NCBI GenBank assembly: GCA_035509315.1
Contig: DATJLS010000003.1
Span: forward strand, 177,707 to 241,706
Direction: 5' to 3'
Source of the DNA: JAKAWQ01 sp035509315
Lineage (GTDB): Bacteria > Pseudomonadota > Alphaproteobacteria > Acetobacterales > Acetobacteraceae
Length of the DNA: 64,000 nucleotides
Shown piece after piece: positions 32,787 through 40,401 of the stretch. The notes under the pieces are model-generated. The model was given only the letters and a program-made list of their open reading frames with translations, was not told where the DNA came from and did not search any database. A program made the translations under genes and the position numbers. The first letter of the stretch is position 1, and each line of letters starts with the position of its first letter.

Positions 32787-33257
32787 ATGAAGGCTACGCA
32801 AGGGCATAGCATGCCCAGGGCACGGATGTCCGTTGCCAATCTCACACTCGATGATACCGGAGTCGCCATGAAGGGGCGGGGAAGCCCCGTTTCCACTTAT
32901 CAATGTTACGTCATTCTTGCGGATGCGATGAGGGCGCTGGCAGACAAAGGCACTCAGGACGCCCTCGAAGTTTTGATAGCCGCCACGGCCACGGTCACCT
33001 CCACGGACGACGACGTAAAGTTGGCCGCGCTCAGCACCATCTTTCGAGCGCAGAACGAGGCAATCCGCCAGCCCGAAGCCATAGGCGCGGCATCCGATGC
33101 GATTGATCTTCCGGCAATGGGAGAGAGAGGGCTTCTCGCAAAAAGCGAAATCCTCTGTCGACTAATCGCGAAATCCGAAATGATTGGTTCCAGCGATGTC
33201 AAGACGATGCTAGCCAGCAGCCTACTGCGGGACTTCGTCAGAAGGATCGCGCCATGA
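32787..33257 (+). CDS. Unknown element protein
   Basis: This 156-residue protein starts at the ATG at 32787, which follows GGTGGAGA; the frame continues upstream to 32718 without a ribosome site. It is helical (VILADAMRALADKGTQDALEVLIAATATV, LAALSTIFRAQNEAI, LLAKSEILCRLIAKSEMIGSSDVKTMLASSLLRDFVRR), with no membrane segment and no recognised family. The next gene overlaps its stop by 4 nt. It lies in the right-hand accessory part of the satellite, where such elements often carry phage-interference or defence genes, but nothing in the sequence shows this. Confidence 0.6.
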   Translation: MKATQGHSMPRARMSVANLTLDDTGVAMKGRGSPVSTYQCYVILADAMRALADKGTQDALEVLIAATATVTSTDDDVKLAALSTIFRAQNEAIRQPEAIGAASDAIDLPAMGERGLLAKSEILCRLIAKSEMIGSSDVKTMLASSLLRDFVRRIAP

Positions 33258-33610
33258 AAGCGGAGGAGGAAGCCTTCCAGGCGGCTCTGGACGAAGTGAG
33301 CTTCGCGATGGGAAAGCTTTTCGCAACGATGTTGTCCTGGAAAAATGCCATTAAAGTATCGATGCAGCACAAAGTGGCTGCTAGATTTTTCGAAATCGCC
33401 ACTTCTCCATCAATTAATGATAATAATTCGCAACAAAATAAAAGGGAACGAAGCTACCACCAAAGCCCCGCGCCGATACACAGGGGCCCGGTCTCCGGGC
33501 CACCCCAAAATTGGAAATCACGACCCTCTCTGAGATTGGTGACTTCGGTATCATCCAGTCGAAGGCGCAGGAAGCCGACTTCGAATTCCAAGCTCGAGCT
33601 GGCAGACTGA
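33254..33610 (+). CDS. Unknown small element protein
   Basis: This 118-residue frame has its ATG overlapping the previous stop (ATGA). The first 50 residues form a plausible helix-rich domain (MKAEEEAFQAALDEVSFAMGKLFATMLSWKNAIKVSMQHKV). The remainder is serine/arginine/proline-rich and AT-richer in DNA, which may be disordered or show that the original gene has lost its true 3' end. No family is recognised. Confidence 0.45.
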   Translation: MKAEEEAFQAALDEVSFAMGKLFATMLSWKNAIKVSMQHKVAARFFEIATSPSINDNNSQQNKRERSYHQSPAPIHRGPVSGPPQNWKSRPSLRLVTSVSSSRRRRKPTSNSKLELAD

Positions 33611-33704
33611 TTTTGATTCGTCGGAGGGGTGGCCGTCATCATAAGGTGGCGGCTCCTTTCTAAATTTTGGGGTTGCGAATGCCATCAGACGATGAAAAAC
33701 CCCA

Positions 33705-33959
33705 ATGATCGAACGGCCGCTCCCAAATTGGCCCCGCGGTCTCCGCGAGGAGCTCGCCGCCGAGTACGTCGGCCTCGCGGTCAGCACGTTCCGCCGCGAA
33801 GTCGCCGAGAAACGCGCGCCCGCCGCGGTGCGCCTCACTCCTGGGCGTCAGGTCTGGCTCCGGGAGGACCTTGATCGCTGGCTTGACGCCAAGGCCGGCC
33901 GAGCTCCAGTCTCGCAACCTGAGAACCCATGGATGGCCCGGCTTCGTGGCGCCCCTTAA
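33705..33959 (+). CDS. Second AlpA-like DNA-binding protein
   Basis: This 84-residue protein has an excisionase/AlpA-type winged helix: LREELAAEYVGLAVSTFRREVAEKRAPAAVRLTPGRQVWLREDLDRWLDAKAG (about 13-65), with the typical RQVWLREDLDRWLD close. Ahead of the ATG no strong ribosome site is seen. It is the second protein of this class in the element, after the one at 23442, and lies close to the right att end, where excisionases often act. One of the two may be the excisionase and the other the regulator. Confidence 0.68.
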   Translation: MIERPLPNWPRGLREELAAEYVGLAVSTFRREVAEKRAPAAVRLTPGRQVWLREDLDRWLDAKAGRAPVSQPENPWMARLRGAP

Positions 33960-34063
33960 CCTCCGTTGCCTGAACATCTGCCGTGTCCGGGGCGCCTCCT
34001 TCGCTTTTAAGCTCGGGCGCTCCCGGCTTTCATCGTCAGAGAGGGGGCGTCACGGGTACTCGC

Positions 34064-34165
34064 TCAGTGATGTCGCGTATGGCCGTCCCACCAATAGGCA
34101 GCACCGGCCAGCCCTAGCAGGATCAGCGGCACGCCGAAAATGGCGTAAAGCTCGAAGAGGCTCAT
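34064..34165 (-). CDS. Tiny single-span membrane protein
   Basis: This is a 33-residue protein with one hydrophobic helix (FELYAIFGVPLILLGLAGAAYWW) and a short His-rich tail (DGHTRHH). Its ATG overlaps the stop of the upstream small membrane gene (ATGA), the main evidence that it is translated. The two together resemble paired small membrane genes seen near mobile elements. The function is unknown; a holin-like or toxin-like role is possible. Confidence 0.5.
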   Translation of the reverse strand: MSLFELYAIFGVPLILLGLAGAAYWWDGHTRHH

Positions 34166-34389
34166 TCCTGCAACCGTCCCAGCGTGGCTCTTGCGATCCA
34201 ATGTAGGGCGATCCCGGCTAGAAGCCAAATCACGCTGAGCAGGCCCAGGCGCCATGGATGAAATGGCCCTGAGGGCGAATAGGCCAGAGTTACAAGCGGC
34301 GAGACACTCCCGGCCACCAAGGCGGCGATCGCCACTCCATTGATGCAGGAAGCCGTCAGCTTTGTTCGCTCGTTCTGGACCAAGGACAT
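34162..34389 (-). CDS. Small two-span membrane protein
   Basis: This 75-residue protein begins SLVQNERTKLTASCINGVAIAALVAGSVSPLVTLAY, followed by a second hydrophobic helix (LGLLSVIWLLAGIALHWIARATLG). The QNERTKLTA start is familiar from small membrane proteins widespread in alphaproteobacteria, without known function. It is the only leftward operon in the element, with the 33-residue gene coupled behind it. It may be a cargo gene expressed from its own promoter in the AT-rich DNA at 34420-34450. Confidence 0.6.
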   Translation of the reverse strand: MSLVQNERTKLTASCINGVAIAALVAGSVSPLVTLAYSPSGPFHPWRLGLLSVIWLLAGIALHWIARATLGRLQE

Positions 34390-34688
34390 AGCGAGCGGCC
34401 CTTCGCAAGCCGTTCGATTCGCCGCAAGGGAAAAATTTTCTCTTATTCATTCCCGCTTGCCGAGGCCGAAGAGCCAGCGGCGGTGGCGGAAAGGCTGCCA
34501 TTCTTTCCGCGGTTCTGTAGCTCGCCAGCACATCCGGACGCAGATTTGACTTATGCGGTCCGGTCATAAGGAAACGGCAACGACACCGGGCGCGTGGCCA
34601 GACACGCATCTCATCACGGTGACTGTCCCCTGCCTGTCCCTTCTGTTAGATCATTACGTAATCGTTTGTATGTTTCTCGCTAAATCAA
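34390..34688. promoter_or_regulatory. Right-end non-coding region of the element
   Basis: About 300 nt hold no gene. Visible are an AT-rich block at 34430-34452 (probable promoter of the leftward membrane genes), an inverted repeat CTTATG/CATAAG at 34551-34571, the integrase arm-like 18-mer at 34623-34640 and the palindrome ATTACGTAAT at 34653-34662. The layout fits an attachment-site flank with integrase, excisionase and host-factor sites. Confidence 0.45.
34623..34640 (+). promoter_or_regulatory. Putative integrase arm-type site, right end
   Basis: CTGTCCCCTGCCTGTCCC matches the 18-mer at 21445-21462 in 17 of 18 positions and has the same orientation. It lies 53 nt inside the right repeat. 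Inferred to be an arm-binding site of the element's integrase. Confidence 0.5.
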
Positions 34689-34764
34689 TGGCGTCCCGTA
34701 CGGGATTCGAACCCGTGTTACCAACGTGAAAGGCTGGTGTCCTAGGCCTCTAGACGAACGGGAC
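34689..34764 (-). tRNA. tRNA-Glu (anticodon TTC), reconstituted by the element
   Basis: The reverse strand folds as a complete tRNA. The acceptor strand GTCCCGT pairs with ACGGGAC. The D-arm contains TCTAGAGGCCTAGGA, the anticodon arm CCAGCCTTTCACGTTGG gives the anticodon TTC, and the T-arm CGGGTTCGAATCCCG is standard. Discriminator G and an encoded CCA complete the 3' end. It lies 37 nt downstream of recJ on the same strand. Its 3' half is one of the att repeats. Confidence 0.96.
34693..34732. repeat. attR: 40-bp direct repeat within the intact tRNA-Glu gene
   Basis: Identical to 21262-21301. This copy forms the 3' half of the functional tRNA-Glu gene. Because the element lies to its left, this 3' half was supplied by the element on integration, while the 5' half (34733-34764) is host DNA. 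Confidence 0.9.
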
Positions 34765-34801
34765 GGCTGGGGCGCTGCCTAGGCCAAGGCACGCGCAGGG
34801 G

Positions 34802-36595
34802 TCAAGCCAAGGCTGCGTCGGTAATCACGAAGCGGGGCGCGTTGGTGCCGTTCCAACGATCGAGCCGCAAATGGCCGGCAAGATGCAGAGGCCGCCCTGC
34901 CCGCTCAAGCAGGGCCGGTGCCAGCGCCTCTTCGGTGCTGCGGAAGGCGACCGCCTCGAGCCGGCCGCCATCCTCTCCCGAAACGGTGACGCGAATCGTC
35001 CGTCCGCTCGCGCCAACCCGGTTCGCGCGCATTACCCTGATCCGCGGCAGCACCAGAACCGGCTCCGCATTCCCGGCACCGAACGGCGCCAGCCGGCCAA
35101 GCGCGACCGCGAGTTCGGCCGATGCCCCGGGCACGGCCACGGTTCCTTCGATCGCGAGATCGGCGACCGTCGGCAATGAAGCCGCCGCCCCCAGGCGTTC
35201 ATTGAGGAAGGAATGAAATGCGGCGAGCCGGCTCGCCGCCAGCGAGAATCCGGCAGCCATTGCATGCCCCCCGCCTGCCTCGAGCAGCCCGATCTCGCGC
35301 GCGGCGAGCACGGCTGCGCCGAGGTCGAACCCCGGGACGGATCGCCCCGATCCTTTGGCAAGATCCGGCTCCCCTTCACCTCCCAGGCCCAGCACGCAGG
35401 CGGGGCGGTTGAAGCGTTCCTTGATCCGCCCTGCCACGATGCCCACCACGCCGGGATGCCAGCCTGCGCCGCTGACCAGAAGCACCGGCAACCCCGCCTC
35501 CGCCTGCGCCGCCGCCGCCGCCATCGCCGCCTCGAGGACCGCCGCCTCCACCTGCTGGCGCTGGCGGTTGACCCCATCGAGGGCGCGCGCGAGCGGCGCT
35601 GCCGCTCCCTCATCAGGCGCAAGCAGCAGGCGCAGGCCGAGATCCGCCTCGGCAATCCGTCCGGCCGCATTGATGCGCGGCCCGAGCGCGTATCCGCAGC
35701 TTTCGGCCGTCGGGCTGCCGGAAACCTCGGCGACCGCCAGCAGCGCCGCGATTCCCGGGCGCCGGCGTCGCGCCATCACCTTGAGCCCTTGCGCCACCAG
35801 CGCCCGGTTGAGGCCGGAGAGCGGCATCACATCGCAGACCGTCGCCAGCGCCACGAGATCGAGCAAGGACAGAAGATCGGGCTCGGCACGAGCCGCGAAG
35901 AAGCCTTGGCGGCGCAGCAGGCGCAGCAGGGCGACCATCGCCAGAAAGGCGATCGCGGTCGCCGAAACCGCACCGATACCAGAACGATCATCTGGCCGGC
36001 TCGGATTGACCAGCGCGATCAGCGGCGCGCCATGGGCGCCGGGCAGTGCATCCGTCTTGTGATGATCGAGCACGATCACATCGGCCCGCCCGGCGATGGC
36101 GGCAAAAACCTCGCCCGCGCCGCTGCCGCAATCGGCACAGATGATCAGCCGCGCCCCGCGCTCCACGAGCCGGGAGAGCGCTGCCTTGTTCGGGCCATAG
36201 CCTTCCGCGATCCGATCGGGCACATAGCCCATCGCCTCGAGGCCGAGCGCACCCAGCACCGAGACGAGCAGGGCCCCCGCACAGGCGCCATCCACATCAT
36301 AATCACCGAACACTGCCACCTTTTCCTCGCGCACGACCGCGGCTGCGATCCGTGCGGCGGCGCGGTCCATGTCGGCCAGGCGCGAGGGATCGGGCAGCAG
36401 CGCACGCAAGGTCGGGTCGAGAAAATCGCCGGCCGTCTCCGTCGTCACACCGCGCACGGCAAGCATGCGGCCAACAATCTCCGGCACGCCGAGCTGTTCG
36501 GCGATCCCCAGGCCCAGCCGCTCCTCCGTCTCGCGCCAGACCCAGCGCCTTCCGCTCAGGCTGCGCGCGACGCCTAGAGCAATTTGCGTTCGCAT
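34802..36595 (-). CDS. recJ: Single-stranded-DNA-specific exonuclease RecJ
   Basis: RecJ degrades single-stranded DNA 5'-3' in recombination and mismatch repair. The 597-residue protein has the DHH-family motifs: motif I VAVFGDYDVDGACAGALL near residue 100, ADCGSG, the DHH motif VIVLDHHKTD, and the DHHA1 region with GAGWHPGVVGIVAGRIKERFNRP and GSGRSVPGFDLGAAV, then EAGGGHAMAAGFSLA. The C-terminal OB domain follows. The ATG at 36595 (MRTQIALGVARSLSGRRWVW) lies inside a dispersed inverted-repeat element whose end encodes the first seven residues; a TTG 12 nt upstream also lies in it. glpX is upstream on the same strand but is separated by the repeat and a hairpin, so recJ may have its own promoter. 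Confidence 0.93.
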   Translation of the reverse strand: MRTQIALGVARSLSGRRWVWRETEERLGLGIAEQLGVPEIVGRMLAVRGVTTETAGDFLDPTLRALLPDPSRLADMDRAAARIAAAVVREEKVAVFGDYDVDGACAGALLVSVLGALGLEAMGYVPDRIAEGYGPNKAALSRLVERGARLIICADCGSGAGEVFAAIAGRADVIVLDHHKTDALPGAHGAPLIALVNPSRPDDRSGIGAVSATAIAFLAMVALLRLLRRQGFFAARAEPDLLSLLDLVALATVCDVMPLSGLNRALVAQGLKVMARRRRPGIAALLAVAEVSGSPTAESCGYALGPRINAAGRIAEADLGLRLLLAPDEGAAAPLARALDGVNRQRQQVEAAVLEAAMAAAAAQAEAGLPVLLVSGAGWHPGVVGIVAGRIKERFNRPACVLGLGGEGEPDLAKGSGRSVPGFDLGAAVLAAREIGLLEAGGGHAMAAGFSLAASRLAAFHSFLNERLGAAASLPTVADLAIEGTVAVPGASAELAVALGRLAPFGAGNAEPVLVLPRIRVMRANRVGASGRTIRVTVSGEDGGRLEAVAFRSTEEALAPALLERAGRPLHLAGHLRLDRWNGTNAPRFVITDAALA

Positions 36596-36683
36596 TGGCT
36601 CACGCAAACCGCTCTATCTATTTGTTTTGCGAGCATCTTCACGTGATCAGCCGATTCCGTCTGATCGCGATCTGCTCTAGAGC
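36574..36683 (-). repeat. MITE-like dispersed repeat, copy 1 (overlaps recJ start)
   Basis: This is a 110-bp sequence bounded by the inverted ends CTAGAGC/GCTCTAG. It is closely similar, in the opposite orientation, to 42220-42326: shared words include GATCGCGATCAGA, GGAATCGGCTGATC, CGTGAAGATGCTCGCAAAACAAA and TTGCGTGAGCC. It encodes no protein of its own. Its right-hand end supplies the recJ start. Confidence 0.85.
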
Positions 36684-36717
36684 GGGATGAGATCGCTGGC
36701 GCTCGCCCATCCCGCTC
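36680..36717 (-). terminator. Hairpin downstream of glpX
   Basis: A 10-bp perfect stem, GAGCGGGATG with CATCCCGCTC, and an 18-nt loop lie between the glpX stop and the dispersed repeat. No U-tract follows, so it may be a weak terminator or a processing structure. Confidence 0.4.
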
Positions 36718-36813
36718 CCGGTCACTGTTTTCTCGCGTGAGAGAGACCTGCGGTGTTCCCACCTCCCGTTCTCACGCTCTCGAGCGTGCTCGACCACGCC
36801 GAACTGCCCTCGG

Positions 36814-37806
36814 TCAGACAACGGCCCAGGTCTTGGTCGCGAAATTGTGGTGCGCCTCTATGTAGCGCACCGTGCCGGACTTGCTGCGCATCACCATCGA
36901 ATAGGTCACCGCGCCCTGCCCGAAGCTGCGGACACCACCGAGCATCGCACCGCTCGTCACGCCCGTTGCGGCAAACATCACATCCCCGCGCGCCATTTCC
37001 GTGATCCCGTATTTGCGGCTTGGATCCATGATGCCCATGCCGTGCGCGCGCTCGATCTGAGCCTCGTTCTCGAACAGCAGCCTGCCCTGCATCTGCCCGC
37101 CAACCGCGCGCAGCGCCGCGGCTGCAAGCACGCCCTCGGGCGCGCCGCCGGAGCCCATATAGACATCGACGCCGCTTTCCGGCCGGGTAGTCGCGATCAC
37201 GCCGGCGACATCGCCATCCGGGATCAGCATGATCCTCGCGCCGGCCTCGCGGCAACGGGCGACGAGCTCATGATGCCGTTCCCGATCGAGGATGCAGACG
37301 ACGAGATCCCCAACCTCGCAGCTCTTGGCGTGGGCGAGGCTGCGCAGATTCTCGATCACCGGTGCGTCGAGATCGACTATGTCCTCGGGCAGATTGCCGC
37401 CCACCGCGATCTTGTCCATGTAAACGTCGGGCGCGTGCAGGAACCCGCCGCGCTCCGCGAGCGCCACCACCGCCATCGCATTCGGTCCGCCGTTGGCGGT
37501 GCTGGTGGTCCCTTCGAGCGGATCAACCGCGATGTCCATCTCCGGCCCGCCCGCGCCCACCTTCTCGCCAATGTAAAGCATCGGCGCCTCGTCCATCTCG
37601 CCCTCGCCGATCACCACCGTGCCGGCAATCGCCACCGTATCGAAGGCCCGCCGCATCGCTGTCACCGCCGCGCCATCGGCCTCGTTCTTGCGGCCGCGGC
37701 CCATCCATTTGGACGCGGCAATGGCGGCAGCCTCGGTGACGCGCACCAGCTCGAGAGCGAGATTGCGGTCGGTCACGACACCCGGTCTGGAGGTCCTCTC
37801 GCTCAT
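36814..37806 (-). CDS. glpX: Class II fructose-1,6-bisphosphatase GlpX
   Basis: GlpX hydrolyses fructose 1,6-bisphosphate to fructose 6-phosphate in gluconeogenesis. The 330-residue protein begins with LALELVRVTEAAAIAASKWMGRG and has the metal-binding motifs GEGEMDEAPMLYIGE and DIAVDPLEGTT (about residues 67-102), then GDVAGVI, and GSGGAPEGVLAAAALRAVGGQMQGRL with the family's sugar-phosphate site. The end AHHNFATKTWAVV is standard. It lies 47 nt downstream of hom on the same strand, a pairing common in alphaproteobacteria, and is probably cotranscribed with it. Confidence 0.95.
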   Translation of the reverse strand: MSERTSRPGVVTDRNLALELVRVTEAAAIAASKWMGRGRKNEADGAAVTAMRRAFDTVAIAGTVVIGEGEMDEAPMLYIGEKVGAGGPEMDIAVDPLEGTTSTANGGPNAMAVVALAERGGFLHAPDVYMDKIAVGGNLPEDIVDLDAPVIENLRSLAHAKSCEVGDLVVCILDRERHHELVARCREAGARIMLIPDGDVAGVIATTRPESGVDVYMGSGGAPEGVLAAAALRAVGGQMQGRLLFENEAQIERAHGMGIMDPSRKYGITEMARGDVMFAATGVTSGAMLGGVRSFGQGAVTYSMVMRSKSGTVRYIEAHHNFATKTWAVV

Positions 37807-37853
37807 TCCCTTCTCCTTCGCATCTGGATCTCCGAGAATCGACCAACCCGGGC

Positions 37854-39146
37854 TCAGCCCGGCTCGATCCGGATCAGCGTCGGTTCTTCGAGCACGGCCT
37901 CGAGCGAGGCAATGCGCGCGAGCGCCGTGCGCACCGCTGCCTCGCCCGTCTCATGAGTGACCAGCACCACCGCCACGGCCTCGCCCGGCGCACGGCCATG
38001 CTGCAGCATCGATTCGAGCGAAACGCCGAAATCGCGCAGCACGGCCGTGACATCGGCAATCACGCCCGGCCGGTCCACCACCATGAGCCGCAGGTAATAG
38101 CATCCGCTGTGGAGCTGCATCGGCACCGATGCATCCGGAGAAAGCTCCGCGGCCGCCGCGCCCCACACGGGCGTGAGATGCCCGCGCGCGAGATCGATGA
38201 GGTCGGCGACGACGGCGGAGGCGGTGGGGCCCGCTCCCGCGCCCGGACCCTCCAGCACGACACGGCCGACGAAATCCCCTTCGGCCACGATCGCGTTCGT
38301 CACGCCATCCACTCGCGCCAGCGGCGCGGTCCCGGGCACCATGCAGGGATGCACGCGCGCAACGATCCCACCATCGCTCCGCTGCGCGATGCCGAGCAGC
38401 TTGATGCGATAGCCGAGCTCGCCTGCATAATGAATGTCGAGCGCGGAAAGCCTGCGAATGCCCTCCACATAGACATCGGCGAAGGCAACCGGACGGCCGA
38501 AGGCGAGCGCGGCCAGGATGGCAAGCTTATGCGCCGCATCGATGCCGTCGATATCGAAGGAGGGATCGGTCTCCGCATAGCCGAGGCGCTGCGCCTCCGC
38601 CAGCACGTCGGCGAATTCCCGCCCCTCCTGGCGCATCATCGAGAGGATGTAGTTGCAGGTGCCGTTGAGGATCCCGGAGACGCGCTCGATCCGGTTGCCC
38701 GCCAGCCCCTCGCGCAAGGTCTTGATGATGGGAAGCCCCCCGGCGACCGCTGCCTCGAAGCCGAGCGCCGCGCCGCCACGCTCGGCGAGCAGCGCAAGCT
38801 CGGCACCGTGAACAGCGAGCAGCGCCTTGTTCGCCGTCACCACAGGCTTGCCGGCCGCAAGCGCGCTCTCGACCAGCGTCCGGGCCACGCCCTCGGCGCC
38901 GCCGATCACCTCGACGATGACGTCCACCGCCGGGTCGGTCACCAGGGCCGTCGGGTCGTCGAACCAGCGCAGGCCCGAAAGTGCGATGCCCCGTTCGCGT
39001 GCGCGGGTGCGCGCCGACACGGCCGTGACGGCCAGCGACCGGCCGGCGCGTGCGGCAACGATGTCGGCGTTGTCGCGCAGCAGGCGCAACACGCCGTTGC
39101 CTACCGTCCCAAGGCCGGCGATCGCGATGGAAAGCGGCCGGTTCAT
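37854..39146 (-). CDS. hom: Homoserine dehydrogenase
   Basis: This enzyme reduces aspartate semialdehyde to homoserine for threonine, methionine and isoleucine synthesis. The 430-residue protein starts with the Rossmann loop IAIAGLGTVGNGVLRLL, followed by the conserved VEVIGGAEGVARTLVESALAAGKPVVTANKALLA. The catalytic and substrate region is GILNGTCNYILSMM ... AQRLGYAETDPSFDIDGIDAAHKLAILAALAF. The last 80 residues (LRLMVVDRPGVIADVTAVLRDFGVSLESM) are an ACT domain, which suggests feedback control by threonine. glpX follows after 47 nt. The upstream 145 nt hold no gene and should contain the promoter. Confidence 0.95.
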   Translation of the reverse strand: MNRPLSIAIAGLGTVGNGVLRLLRDNADIVAARAGRSLAVTAVSARTRARERGIALSGLRWFDDPTALVTDPAVDVIVEVIGGAEGVARTLVESALAAGKPVVTANKALLAVHGAELALLAERGGAALGFEAAVAGGLPIIKTLREGLAGNRIERVSGILNGTCNYILSMMRQEGREFADVLAEAQRLGYAETDPSFDIDGIDAAHKLAILAALAFGRPVAFADVYVEGIRRLSALDIHYAGELGYRIKLLGIAQRSDGGIVARVHPCMVPGTAPLARVDGVTNAIVAEGDFVGRVVLEGPGAGAGPTASAVVADLIDLARGHLTPVWGAAAAELSPDASVPMQLHSGCYYLRLMVVDRPGVIADVTAVLRDFGVSLESMLQHGRAPGEAVAVVLVTHETGEAAVRTALARIASLEAVLEEPTLIRIEPG

Positions 39147-39291
39147 CGGTTCGGCCGGGCGCGGATGCGTGCTCCATCAGGCCGGAAAGGCGGACTCTTT
39201 CGTCGCACGTCTCTGCCTTCGGGAGGACACCGTGTCGGGTTGCGAGTCGAGGGGTAAGGCGCCGGATTCTGGCCTGGGGAGCGGCCCGGCT

Positions 39292-40320
39292 TCAAGTGCC
39301 CGTATCTTCAGCGCCCACGCCTTGATCGCCCATGCCTTGATCACCGGTGTCTTCTTCGAGCAGGCGCAGGGTGGCGCCACCACCCGATGCCTCGGCGCCG
39401 AGACGAAGCGCGTTTTCCGGCACCCCATCGGCCGCGAGCGCCGAAGCAACCGAGCTCGCCCGGGCAAGCCCGAGCGCGAGTGCCTCTGTCTGGGAGGCTG
39501 CGTTGCTTTCCCTCGCGTCCCCATAGCCCATCACCGCAATGCTCGCCTTGCCGCGCTGAGCGGCGATGGCGCGGATGCGCGCACGCTCGCTGGCGGTGAG
39601 ATTGGCCGATCCTGCCGGGAATTGCAGCGTCAGCGCGGACGTCCGGACAACGCCGAAAGGATGGGGCGGCGGGCCGCGCACGGCGATTCCGGCGATGGGG
39701 GGCGGCGGCGGCGGGGCTGCCGGAACGCTGGGCAGGGCAGCTGCGGCCGCGGCGAGCGCAGAATCCGGCGGCGCGGACTCCTGGCCTTCACCCTGGTCCT
39801 GGGCCTCTATCGCGGCCGGGGCGGGCGCGCCGGTGCTGGCTGCCGGCGGGGACGCAGCAATCGATGACGATTCCCCGGACGGCGATGGAGTCAACGGGCC
39901 AGTGGCCGGCGCGGCTGGCGCGGCGGCCAGTCCGGCCGCCGCGGGGCCCGTCGCTGGCAGTGGAGCCAGGACGGCCTCCTGCTCGGCGTGGGTCCGCTCG
40001 GCGAGCAAGGAAGCGGAAATCCTGTCCCGCTCGGCGGAGGGGATCACATGCGGCGGCTGAGGGATATTGGCGAGATTGGGATAGGGAGCCTCGGCCCCTG
40101 GAATCTCAGGCCGTTTCTTGGCGATCGGCCCACCCTCGATGTCATGGTACCAATCGACCGGATTGATTACCGGCGGAGCCGAAGCGCAACCGCAGAGGAA
40201 CAGCGCCGCAACCATGCCGATGAGGGCGGGACGGCGGAGAGCGGGACGCGCGGCGCATCGCGCCGTCCCGGCTTGAACCCTCCGCTTGTTCCCACTAGGT
40301 TCCGCGCCACCGCTGATCAT
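39292..40320 (-). CDS. OmpA-like outer-membrane lipoprotein
   Basis: This 342-residue envelope protein has a lipobox L42-C43-G44-C45 after a hydrophobic helix (ALIGMVAALFLCGC), so Cys45 would be lipidated. After NPVDWYHDIEGGP, a long alanine/proline-rich linker (about 100-225, with a PPPPPP run) spans the periplasm. The C-terminal 110 residues (ALTLQFPAGSANLTASERARIRAIAAQRGKASIAVMGYGD) resemble the OmpA peptidoglycan-binding fold, with LARASSVASALAADGVPENAL. The start at 40320 gives a long n-region without a good ribosome site; an internal start near the hydrophobic helix (40215) is possible. It is divergent from phaC with 81 nt between starts. Confidence 0.75.
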   Translation of the reverse strand: MISGGAEPSGNKRRVQAGTARCAARPALRRPALIGMVAALFLCGCASAPPVINPVDWYHDIEGGPIAKKRPEIPGAEAPYPNLANIPQPPHVIPSAERDRISASLLAERTHAEQEAVLAPLPATGPAAAGLAAAPAAPATGPLTPSPSGESSSIAASPPAASTGAPAPAAIEAQDQGEGQESAPPDSALAAAAAALPSVPAAPPPPPPIAGIAVRGPPPHPFGVVRTSALTLQFPAGSANLTASERARIRAIAAQRGKASIAVMGYGDARESNAASQTEALALGLARASSVASALAADGVPENALRLGAEASGGGATLRLLEEDTGDQGMGDQGVGAEDTGT

Positions 40321-40401
40321 GGTCTTGCCACGGCTCCGAAGCTGCCGCATGCCGCATTGGTGATGTAGCGCGGGATACTTGCCCGCGGAAAGGATACTCC
40401 C

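Larger units (their letters stand above)
21253..34732. mobile_element. Integrated phage-satellite-like (PICI-like) element in tRNA-Glu
   Basis: An element of about 13.5 kb lies between two direct copies of the 3' half of tRNA-Glu. Gene order on the plus strand is integrase, unknown gene, AlpA-like regulator, small gene, DnaB-type helicase, initiator with iteron array, several unknown genes, prohead protease, Ntn-hydrolase-like protein, Mu gpP-like baseplate protein, small terminase, three small genes and a second AlpA-like regulator. Two tiny membrane proteins are on the minus strand at the right end. Most gene pairs overlap by 4 nt. Large terminase, portal, major capsid, tail tube, lysis and lysogeny-repressor genes are not seen. 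Size, int-alpA-replication order and a lone TerS match phage-inducible chromosomal islands; a degraded prophage is the alternative. Confidence 0.8.

Noticed and set aside
34064..34609. A 181-codon minus-strand protein at the right end of the element
   Set aside because: Only its last 33 codons look real, as a coupled small membrane protein; the rest is the shadow of the 75-residue gene and of non-coding DNA.
21253..34732. Complete inducible prophage
   Set aside because: Large terminase, portal, major capsid, tail and lysis genes are all missing and the length is too short.
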